This document shows positions 22,829 to 33,500 of a stretch of DNA of 64,000 nt, one piece after another. Origin of the DNA: a bacterium. GTDB taxonomy: Bacteria > Verrucomicrobiota > Verrucomicrobiia > Limisphaerales > UBA11358. The notes below the pieces were generated by a model. It did not search any database, was not told the DNA's origin, and was given only the letters and a program-made list of their open reading frames with translations. A program made the translations under genes and the position numbers. The DNA lies in NCBI GenBank assembly GCA_021780905.1, contig JAJXXW010000061.1, positions 1 through 64,000 of the forward strand. The letters run 5' to 3'. The first letter of the stretch is position 1; each line of letters begins with the position of its first letter.

Positions 22829-23257
22829 ATGATAAACAAAGCAAAAATTCTGATAGTGGACGATGAAATGCCCGTGGCTACGATGATGGCATTTCTATTG
22901 ATACGGGCGGATTGTGATGCGAAGACGGCTTTGAATGCCGAGAAAGCCCTACGGCTGGCTCAAACTGAAAAGTTCGATTTGATCACCCTCGACTTGGACA
23001 TGCCCATCAATGGTTTTGAACTGTTCCGACGCCTGAAACAAATTCCCCACCTGACAGAAACGCCGATGGTTTTCGTTTCCGGGCGCGCCACGATTGAAAA
23101 TCAACAATACGCCTTGGACGAGCTTGGCGCGGCGGATTTCATTGAAAAGCCATTCGGCGTGGAATTTGCGCCGCGAATTCTTTCACACATCAATCCAAAG
23201 GCATCAGCCGTTTGTATGGACAATGGAGAGCCAGTTGAATCCGAAACGCCGTCGTGA
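22829..23257 (+). CDS. Single-domain response regulator (receiver only)
   Basis: 142 residues, starting MINKAKILIVDDEMPVATMM. The receiver fold is complete: acidic pair DD (11-12), phospho-acceptor Asp55 in LDLDMP, switch Ser in FVSGRA and Lys in EKPFG. There is no output domain and no histidine kinase within the element, so it must be phosphorylated by a host kinase or act as a sink. The last 68 bases overlap the next XRE gene, which reads in the opposite direction. Confidence 0.85.
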   Translation: MINKAKILIVDDEMPVATMMAFLLIRADCDAKTALNAEKALRLAQTEKFDLITLDLDMPINGFELFRRLKQIPHLTETPMVFVSGRATIENQQYALDELGAADFIEKPFGVEFAPRILSHINPKASAVCMDNGEPVESETPS

Positions 23258-23420
23258 CCAAAATGTTTATTTCCCCTGCTTCAATTTTTTGCAGATTGCG
23301 TGTGGCGATTTCGGCACGCTCGGCTAGTTCATCCTGCGTCAATTTCTTACGCACCCGCTCGCGGCGCACATTGGCACCGAAGACCTTGATTCGCTTCCAT
23401 TCTTTCTTGGAAATGGCCAC
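23190..23420 (-). CDS. XRE-family regulator
   Basis: 76 residues from a GTG start. HTH: GANVRRERVRKKLTQDELAERAEIATRNLQKIEAGEIN, then VTTAFRIQLALHCPYKRLM. Its 3' end overlaps the receiver gene by 68 bp tail to tail. An inverted repeat lies 35 bp upstream. Confidence 0.8.
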   Translation of the reverse strand: MAISKKEWKRIKVFGANVRRERVRKKLTQDELAERAEIATRNLQKIEAGEINILVTTAFRIQLALHCPYKRLMPLD

Positions 23421-23454
23421 GACATATTACATCGCTATCCAATGCAAAAAATGA

Positions 23455-23470
23455 ACGATACATATATCGT
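23455..23470 (+). promoter_or_regulatory. Inverted repeat ACGATA-CATA-TATCGT
   Basis: A perfect 6-bp inverted repeat with a 4-bp spacer, 35 bp upstream of the XRE gene at 23190-23420. Likely an operator. Confidence 0.45.
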
Positions 23471-23651
23471 GAAAACCTTTTTGAATTCGCTTGCAATCGC
23501 CGTCGGGCAGCGATGTAATCAGGCCGTCATCGCGTCCGACGACGAAATGACTTGCAAAGTATTTCAGCCCTTGGAAAATGAATTCGCGCCAAAGAAAGCA
23601 TTAGCCGTTCGCCTTTTTAACATGAAATTCCCTCAAGGGAACATTTCAATC

Positions 23652-23894
23652 TTATCGGGAGCGCCCTTTGGACACCGGCAGCAATGCCGCCGGCTCCACC
23701 TTGAGTGCCTTTGCCAAAATCACCAATTCGGCATCCGTGACACAGCGCAGTTGCGCTTCAATTTTGGAGAGCGTGCCGCGACTCAAATCCCAACCGAGAA
23801 GCGAGCAACGGGCGGCAAACATTCCCTGCGTCATCTCCTGTTGATAACGCAGCTTGCGAACTTGCGGGCCGACAATGTTTTGCGGTTTGGCCAT
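23652..23894 (-). CDS. XRE-family regulator
   Basis: 80 residues, starting MAKPQNIVGPQVRKLRYQQE. HTH: LRYQQEMTQGMFAARCSLLGWDLSRGTLSKIEAQLRCV, then LVILAKALKVEPAALLP. The start is set at the ATG that directly adjoins a GCTCCA/TGGAGC palindrome. A longer frame to 24080 has no family support. Confidence 0.78.
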   Translation of the reverse strand: MAKPQNIVGPQVRKLRYQQEMTQGMFAARCSLLGWDLSRGTLSKIEAQLRCVTDAELVILAKALKVEPAALLPVSKGRSR

Positions 23895-23956
23895 GCTCCA
23901 AAAATGGAGCTTGACACTACTTGGAGACGGGGACTGAATTGCTCCGTTTTTGGAGC
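23895..23956 (+). promoter_or_regulatory. Paired GCTCC/GGAGC operators around a TTGACA element
   Basis: GCTCCA-AAAA-TGGAGC (23895-23910) and GCTCC-GTTTTT-GGAGC (23941-23956) flank TTGACA (23911-23916). The first starts on the base next to the XRE start codon. Two similar palindromes about 46 bp apart suit cooperative repression of both this regulator and the cargo operon that begins at 24143. Confidence 0.6.
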
Positions 23957-24142
23957 CATCTGTCCAACTGAGACGGCGACACCAACAAAATCGTGCAAGA
24001 TCATCACCCGGCAAAAACGAACGGCGGAGAAGACTGTCGCCAAGCAAATCTCTTTGGAAACTGCTCCAAACGACTTTCACCCAATTGTCACTGGCGCGCC
24101 ATGCGCTCGCCTGGAAAACAAATCACACTGAACAAAAATCCC

Positions 24143-24556
24143 ATGAAAATCCTCAAAACATATTGGCTTCCCTCGCTTGGAATTTTCACCGGCGTTGCGG
24201 TCTGCATTGTGACCGCCCTGAACGCATGGTCGCAGAGCGCCCCGCCATTGAGCATCACTTCCCTGGGCACGAACCAGTATTCCATCACCTTCACCAACAG
24301 TCCGCCGAGCACCTATGATTTGCAGTGGACGCCGGTGCTGGCCAATCCCGATTATCCGTGGACGTGGGCGGCCATCGGGACAAACGGGCAGTCCTCATTC
24401 CAAATCAACGGGGGAGTTTACCAAACGGGATTTTTTAGGACAGTTCTGGACACGAACAGCGTTCCCCTTTGGGAAGCAGCCGACCCGAATAATCCGAGCG
24501 CAGGGATATTGACCATATTCATAGACAGTCCGGCCAACGGCTCGCTAATCCAATAA
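24143..24556 (+). CDS. Exported hypothetical protein ahead of the giant Rhs gene
   Basis: 137 residues, starting MKILKTYWLPSLGIFTGVAV. A signal peptide ends near AWSQSAPP. The mature part has beta-sandwich character (LSITSLGTNQYSITFTNSPPSTYDLQWTPVL), as in many Verrucomicrobial secreted domains. The stop is only 8 bp before the giant gene, so the two are surely co-transcribed. Confidence 0.65.
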   Translation: MKILKTYWLPSLGIFTGVAVCIVTALNAWSQSAPPLSITSLGTNQYSITFTNSPPSTYDLQWTPVLANPDYPWTWAAIGTNGQSSFQINGGVYQTGFFRTVLDTNSVPLWEAADPNNPSAGILTIFIDSPANGSLIQ

Positions 24557-24564
24557 GGTTTTAT

Positions 24565-27500
24565 ATGAAACAAATCCGAAGCAGGCAAACGACAGGTTGG
24601 TTATCAACCTTGGCGGGCAGCGCGGCCATTTTGCTGTCCATCCTTTTGCTACCATTCTCCGGGTATTCATCCGGCACGGTGACGAACCTGAACTGGCTGG
24701 ACTTGGATGCCGCGCTTGCTGGCGGCGGCACAGTGACGATTGCCTGTGACGGCGTAATCTACAAGCCCTATACCACGCCAGACACAATTTCCACAAACAC
24801 GGTCATTGATGCGACTGGACACCATATCGTCCTTGACGGCTGGGGCGGCTGGGGCGGGCAGATGTTTAACGTGTCCACTGGCGCAACCTTGACGTTAAAC
24901 AATGTGACTATCGCCGACAGCATCTTGAATTTTACCGTCAATAGTTTGCTTATTGCCCCCGGTGTGACCAACGGCGGCGGCGGCGCGGTTTTCAATCAGG
25001 GCAATCTGGTCATTAACAATTGCATATTCACCAACGATGTTGCCCAGGGACTCAACGGCACCAATGGAGCCAATGGCATCAACGTGACCAGCGGGACTGC
25101 CGGAAGCGGCACGGCAGGGACGGCGGGAGGCAACATATCCGGCGGAGCCATCTACAATCAGGGAACATTGACCGTCAATAACACCGTCTTCAATTTCTGT
25201 GCCGCCATTGGTGGAAACGGCGGTTCGGGTGGAAATGGCGGCAATGCCACCACCGGCACACCGGGAACCGGCGCGAATGGTGCAATCGGCGGGTTGGCTT
25301 TCGGCGGAGCCGTTTTCAGCGTCAACACCACCAATGTCAGTATGGCAATCACCAATTGCACTTTTTACGACAACCAAGCGGTTGGCGGCGTGGGCGGAAA
25401 TGGAGGAAACGGCGGTGTGGCCAACAGTTCTGCGGGTGCCAACGGAGTTGGCGGAGCCGGAACGAATGGTTACGGCGGTGCATTATACATCTATCGAAAC
25501 GCCATCGTTTGGAATTCAGCGTTTGGCTATGGAGCCGCGTTCGGCGGCAGTGGCGGTAACAATGGACAAACCACAGGGACAAGCGGAAATACCGCCGGCC
25601 CCAATGGCGCGAATGGCTACGGTGGTGCCATCTACAACGCCGGAACGAACGCCATTATTAACTGCTCCTTTTTCGAGAATGAGGCACTCGGTGGTTACGG
25701 CGGTGACGGTAGTGGCGGCACTATCGGCGGCACCGGCGGTGCTGGCGGGAATGCTTATGGCGGCGGAATTTACAGCACAAATCAAATTGGGCTGACCAAC
25801 TGCACTCTTGAATTGGATGCCGCATTTATCGGAGGGGGCGGTTTTGGCGGGCCTCCATCTGGAGCAACCGGAGCCAACGGCACGGTGGCAGCCGGGGCCA
25901 ATGTGGTTAGAACCAACGGCGCGTTTACACTGAAGAATTCGATCCTTGCCGGCGGCACAGGTTACGGTGGCAATGGCTCCGGCACATTCGTGGATGCCGG
26001 TGAAAATATCAGCGACGACAGCAGCATCACCTTGAATGGGACAGGCAGCCACAGTTCAACCAATCCGAACCTTGCGTCTTTCCTGGAGTTTAGCGGAGGC
26101 CCCACGCCGGTCATAGCGTTGCTGGCCGGGAGTCCGGCCATTAACGCGGCAGACAGCACCGCCGCGCCGAAATACGACCAACGCGGATTCCCAAGGGTTG
26201 GCGCACCCGATATAGGAGCATTTGAATATGGGAGTGTGGGCGTGAATGTTTTTGCCGACGGTCAAACCGCTTCTTTAGACGGCGATGTCGGACTTTTTCT
26301 GGTGGGCAGACTTCCGTCAACACTGACTCCGTTCACGGTGAATTACACCGTCAGCGGCACGGCCAGCAACGGGGTGGATTATGTTCAAATCACCAATTCC
26401 GTCACCGTCCCCACTGTCGCTGCCACCAATGGCGCCAATTATGCGCGAATTTCCATTCGCGGAATTCTTGGCGCGTTCTCGGTGACTAATAAATCGGTCA
26501 CGGTGACTCTCAATTCGAGCACCAATTATCAGATAGACCCCACTGATCCACTAAACCCAAGCACGGCCACCATCCTGCTTTCCCCGCAAAGCACCTTTGC
26601 TTCGAGCAAAGATTATGCCCGAGGCTCGTCCACGGCGGCGGATTTTCATTCCTTTGTCGTTCCTTTGAATTTCCAAACCGGCGTGCCGCTGGCGGCAACG
26701 GGCGGCAATGCGACCAACCTGTTTCCGGGCAATCAATGGACCAACACCCTCTATCATTTTGATGCAACCAACGCCGCATTGCAGACCAACATCACGGGCC
26801 GCATCGCCTTTCAAAATCCCATCGTGGCCTTCGGCAGTCCGGTGGGCGGCAGCCCGTTGTATTTGAATCAGGGCTACGGTTTCGGCTTTTTTGCCGGTGA
26901 CAATTCAGCCAATTACACCAATTCACTCCGCATCCAGGTCTATTACCGCTCCAATTCGGCGCTGGCGGGCACCATCAGCCTGCCGGTTCCCAACCCCGCT
27001 AACAGCAACCAACTGGCGAATCTTGTTACCAACGGTTTCTCGCAGACCTTTAACCAATTCGGATTGCAGACGGTGTTGCTGGACACGCCGAATCAGAGTT
27101 GGGGTGTGCAATTGTTCCGCACCTATTCACTGACCCACACGGCCATCTCGCCGGTTGCCACCAATTATTACTACGTGGTCGAGGCGCAGGGAAACACGGC
27201 GACCTACCAACCGATGGTGCTCAACCAGTCCGGGACGCAGGATTGGTCGAGACTTTACGCGATGGAATTCAGTTCAATGCCAGCCAACCTTTCCACGTTT
27301 ATTGACCAGCCCCATTTTGACGGGAAGCCGCTGCCACCGGCTTACGAAGGAATGTCCTTGGCGGAGTTGACGAACGTGGTGCCAGTGCTGCCCAATCTAT
27401 CCTCCTTAAATCCGTCGAACTACCTGACGATTGACGGCAGCCCCGAATTGCGGCGGCATCCCATTCTCGACCAATTTGTCAAAAACATGGGCAACGACCC

Positions 27501-30500
27501 GCTGGCGCTGGCGAACTACGTCGTCAATGAGATTGACCTTGTGGACGCCATTGACTACGACACCAATTACAACAGCCTGCCCGCCATCAATCTCGGCGGC
27601 GTCAACCGCAGCGCGCTGGCCACGTTCCAAGAGGGACAGGGTTCGCCGATGGAGCAATGCGCGCTTCTGGTGTATTTACTCCGGCAAGCGGGGGTTCCGG
27701 CGACGTATGTCTTCCCCACCAATGGCAGCTTGCAGATGCTCAATTCGCAGGTGAGCAAGCTGCTGCGGATGCAATTGAATGGGGCGGTAAATTCACTTGG
27801 CCAGACCAATGTGCCGCAGTTGATTTCACTCAATTATCCGTGGGTTGCCGCCTACATCGGAACCAACTGGGTGCAGATATTTCCGTGGATCAAGGACACG
27901 GAAATCACCGAGGGCTTCAATTTCTACGATTATATGCCGACCAATTACAACAGCGGCTTCAAATGGCTGACGGCCTTCATAAACAATGACACCAACATCT
28001 TTTCGTTGAGCAGTTCCGACCAGCCATTGAATTTGTTGCCCGCGTTCGTTCAGCATAATCTCGACCTGAACCATTATGGCCTGTCGGTTGACGATATGGG
28101 CGTCCAGTGCGTCAACCGCCGCCATCTGTATTCACAATGGAACCAATTCCCCGAACCGTTCGCGTTGTCGGGCACGCCGCTGGTGATTGAAAGCCTGAAG
28201 ACCAACATGAGCCTGTTCAACACCCTTGAGATTCAAGTGTATAGTCAGGCCAATCCCACCCGGTTGATTGACACGACCGCCATCCCCGTCGCCGAACTGC
28301 ATAATCGCAAACTCCTGCTCAAATTCCAGCAGATCGGCACCAACAATCTGCATAACATGATTCTGTCACTGGAAGCCTATTCCCCGAATGTGACCAACAC
28401 CTGGTCCTTCAGCACGCGGGCCGACCCGACTTGGAAACTGGTTTCCAGCAACCGGCTTGACACCACCGACGACAACATCATCTTCCAGATCACGCACACG
28501 CGCGAGCATTTCCTGCCCGGTAATTATACCGCTCCGGGGGAAGCGACTGTCTCCAACCTCTGGGACTACGCCTATTTCGAGGAGGGCAGCCAGAACGGAC
28601 AGACGTATGTGTTTAGCGACACCTTCCGCAAAGGCGATTTGGTGGCCTTCTGCTTTGACCTTGGAAAGGTCTCGTCCAAGATGCTCAACGTCTATGCCCA
28701 GGAACTCTGGCAGTTTAACCAGACGGCCAACACCAACCAGCCTTCCACGATTGACCCGGACATTTACGAAGGCACACCGGCATATCTATTGGGCATGTCT
28801 TATTTCAATTATGTTGACCGCTTTGAAGACCTCAACAGCCGCCTGCACAAGGTGCAGTTGGTGTCCCAATACGAGCAGGGCTATGGATTGCTCCGACCAC
28901 AACGCGATTCGTCCGGCAACCTGATCAACGGCGGCCAAATTAACCTGATTACGCCGGCGGTTCACATCCCCAACAATGGTTTGGCCGCAATCTTCAACGC
29001 GAGCTTGCACCCGGATTCAAGTCAGGATTTTGATTCGGCGCATCTGAACTGGTGGATGCAACGCGGAGTGCAAGGCTCCGCTGCCGAGCATGGCACGTTG
29101 CGTAGTTTTTATCAGACCAACGCCATTTCGACCGTCAAGCTGCTGCAACAAGTGCATACGAACATGGTCATGCTGAATGCCGACAATTACGTCGCAGCGG
29201 GCCAAGTGACCTATAATGGTGTTCAACTTCAGAACGCTGATGCAAACACTTGGAGTTCAATTGTGAATTTCTTCCAGAACAGTGATTATGACGCCGTGGC
29301 CTACGTCACACCCGGAATTGTGACCAATGACACTTATGTGGGCGTGGGCGCGTTGTGTTTAAGCTACAGTCAAATTGCCGCGCTGGTCAGCGGCTTAAAC
29401 GGCGGTTATGCCGATAATTACCCAACCACAACCTTCACCTACGCGAATTCACCCAACATCACAGTTGATCCGGCCCCGGCAGATTCCACCACGCCCTTCC
29501 AATTGCTGACTACATCAACTGCGGACAGTTCTGGCAATTTGGGCAATCTGGTGGATGGTGCCACCGCTACTTGGACGCAATCCGCCACGGCCACCAGCCT
29601 TGGCAATGGGCAGACACAATTAGACCCGTCATTGCTCCAAGCTGAAGCGCAGATAAGCGCAACCTATGGCAGCCAACAAAACGCGCCCGCTGCGTATAAC
29701 CAGCTTTACAATGTAGGCACGGCCAGCACCACAACCCCGGTTTATAGCGGCGTGATGCAGACGATAGCTGATCCGGTCAACATGATGACCGGCGAGTTTT
29801 ACATTGATGCTCCCGACATCACCTTACCCGGCCCGATGCCGCTCCAAATCCGCCGCAATTACGGCAGCCAGAATCTGGCCGAAAATGAATTCGGTTTCGG
29901 CTGGAAAATGAGCTGCGTGCCGTTCCTGAGCGTCGGCACCAATTCAATACTCATCTACGCCGCCGAAATGGACGGCTCCATTGTGGCCTACCGGCAGACC
30001 GCCACCAATGCCAACGTCTGGCTGCCGCAGCCGCAAGACAATCCGTCCCTGAATAATGACAGTAAAATCGGCATCGGCTCGGTCGGCAACCTGTTCAACA
30101 ATCGCCTCCAACTTTCAACGCCGGGCGGCACCAACACCTATTTGCTAACGGGGGCCGATGGCAGCACGCGCACTTTCACTGTGGCGTCTTATCCGGTTGG
30201 CACATTCACACGTCAACGGCCCTATTTGAACCAGTGGCAGGACAGTCGCGGCAATTTTTACACGTTCCAATATGGCACCAACTCGACGCAACCCGATTAC
30301 GGCGAAGTCAACCGTATCCAGAGCAGCAACGGCAATTTCGCGTGGTTTGAATATGACGTTTACGGCCACATCATCGTCGCCCACACCGGCGATGGCCGTA
30401 TCCTCAATTACACTTATGACCAATACGGGGACCTAATTTCCGTGGTGCTGCCTGACCAGATGGAGATTGATTACGTTTATCAACACTCCAATTTCGTCAC

Positions 30501-33500
30501 CAACAGCGTCACTAATGTTTATTCCACACACCTGATTGTCGAGGAAGACAAACCCGATGGCCGTGTGCTCCAAAACATTTATGATTCACAGCGGCGCGTG
30601 ACCAATCAGTTGTTCACGGCGGGGGTTGACCTCAATCCCATTCGCACGGCCACGTTTGCCTACACGAACAATTTCAGCCTGACATCGCCGACCAATCTGC
30701 TTACCGGCGTCACCGTTGTTTCTGATTACTTCAATCACGCCACGACCTATTATTATACCAACAGTCTTTTGGGAAAAATCGTTGACCCGTTGAACCAGAC
30801 TGTTCTGCAGGCATGGTATCAAACCAACGGCCCCGGTGGTTTCCAACGCAGCTTGCAATCCGTCACTGACAAGCGTGGTTTGCAAACGGTCTATTTGTAT
30901 GATTCGTTCGGAAACTTGACCAACACCGTTGTCACCGGCGACATCACCGGCGATGGCATCATCACGCAGGCCGCCACCAATTCGGCGAGTTACAACACCA
31001 ACAATCTGCCGGTGCAAATTACCGATCCCGTGGGCAACAGCACAGTGCTGGTTTATGATCCAGTGTTTAATTTCCTGCCGCAGCAGAGCATCCGCTACGC
31101 CGGAGTCACACCCGTTAGCACTAATTTCAATGTGTATGGTGATGCCACGAACGTCGTGACTTTGGGGAGCGTCACCCAAACCAACATCGCCTTTGGTGTC
31201 GCCACGCGGAAAATCCGCGCTTACGGCTCGCCGGACGCCTCCACCAATGATTTGGCCTATAACGGACAAGGGTTCCCAACCAACAGCGTTCAATATACTG
31301 GCACCGGCGACCCGAACATCGTCAACCAGCTTTTCTACGATGAACGCGGAGAACTGATTCAGCGCACCGATGCGGTTGGTGCCAGTTACGCCTTTGCCTT
31401 CGACCCGATGGGCAGGCCCACGGCGCAGGAGACATTTGACACCGGCCAGACAACGCCGATGGACTGGAATTTCAAATATTACAACGAGAACGGTGAACTC
31501 AACTGGATTGATGGCCCGCGCTACAATCCCGAAGACTACATTTTCTACGATTACGACGGAGCCGGTCGCGTCACGACCGAAATTCACTGGCGCTCGGAGG
31601 CCAATGCAAGCGGCACCGGCGTTGAAGCGCCCGCCGGTTACAATCTTTACGCCCAAACCTTCAACCAGTTTGATCCGCTCGGAAATCTTCTGTCCAAAAT
31701 TGATCCGCGCGGGGCGGTGACAACCAACACTTGGGACGCGCTTTGCCGGTTGACGCAAAGCACACGCTTCGACACCAATGGCGTCACGGTTTTGAGCGCC
31801 GATAGATTCAGTTATGAACCCGGCGGACAGGTGCAGTCTCATACCAACGCGCTCGGTGGAGTCACCACCACATTCTACACGACCACCGGCCAGCCGGAAT
31901 CCCGGCTTAACGCCGACGGTTCGACCAACGCCTGGCGGTATTATTCCGATGGCCGCATCAAACGCGAAATCCAATCCAACGGCGCGTATTGGCAGACGAC
32001 GTATGATGACGTGAACAGAATCACCACGCGCGTTTTCTGCTCGGCAGCGGGCGTGCCGGAGGCAACCAACTCGGTTCAACTGGACCGGCGCGGCAATGTC
32101 ATCCAGCGCGTGGATGCGGGCAACAACATCTTCACCACCACCTTTGATGGAATTGACCGCGCCAAAGTAACCGCTGGCCCGGCCATTGTTACCGTCCAAA
32201 GCCAGGAAAATCCGTTCACGTTCGTGGTTACTTATGTGACAAATGTGCTGCAACAAGTTGTCACAAATTTCTACGACGCTGCCGGGAGAAGCATGACGAA
32301 CATCAACGTTCTTGACGAAAAGAACATCACAACAATGGATGCCATCGGTCGTCCCACCAGCACCCTCATCTACAATGCTTCCGGTTCGCTGGCGAACGAG
32401 AAGTATTTCACTTATTCCGCCGACCACAACAGTGTCACTGCCACCAGCGGTTCAGGTGCCAATGCCATCGTCAACACAACTTGGACCGACAACGACGGGC
32501 ATACCGTTTTGTCCATTGCCTATCCTTCGGCTAACAACACCGAATTCACATTGAATCAATTTGACCTCGCCGGGAATCAAATTTCACAACAGCACGACTC
32601 GTCTGCAAGTGGAACGGTCACAACTTGGACGACGGGAAGTTATTCTTTTGACGGCCTCAACCGCATGACCAGCAAGGTTGACCGGGACAATGCGCTCACA
32701 ACTTACAGCTTTGACCCGATGAACGACTTGACCAACCGCACCATGCCGGGCGGTTTGCAGTGGCAGGCCATCTTCAATAATGCCGGCCAGATGACGCAGG
32801 AGCAGAATTTCGGCGGCGGCAATCCGACCCGCACCACGACGTATTCCTATTATCCAAGCGGTAACGTTTTTGCCGGATTGCTCGAAACCAAGACGGACGG
32901 ACGCGGAACCAGTTGCACCTATTCTTACGATGATTGGTTGCGGCAGGCGACCATGACTTACAGCGGTTCATTGCCGGAACAAAATTTGACGACGACGTGG
33001 CAGTATGAACCCCGTGGCTTCGTCACCAGCATCACCGAGCAATTTGCCAGCACCAACACCGGCCCGAACACGACCATTCTTCGCTCGTATGATCCTTATG
33101 GGCAGATGTCCTCGGAATCGGTCAGCGCAGGCTCGTTCTCGTATGGTGCGAACCAAGGTTTTGACGCTGCCGGGCGCCGTTCGGTTTTGGGCATCGGCGG
33201 CGGCAACTATGCCTTTAGTTGGCGTGCTGACGGTAATCTGATTGGAGCCAGCGACCCAACTGGCGCAGGCGCTTACAATTTTGATACCGCCGGATTACTC
33301 ACCAATCGCACTACCGGCGTGCGCTCGACTGCCATCACTTCGCGCGACGGTGAAGGCCGGCCTTTGTCCATCGCCACCACAGTCAACATGGCATCGGAAC
33401 TGAACGAATCGCTTACATGGTCGGGCGACGGTCTGCTGGCCACGCACACGCTGGCGCGGGCGGATTTCACCGATCCGCACGTTTATACCTACGCCAATTC

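Noticed and set aside
23442-24131. A 229-residue plus-strand frame across the XRE gene at 23652-23894
   Set aside because: It is the complement of the regulator coding region and lacks family features.
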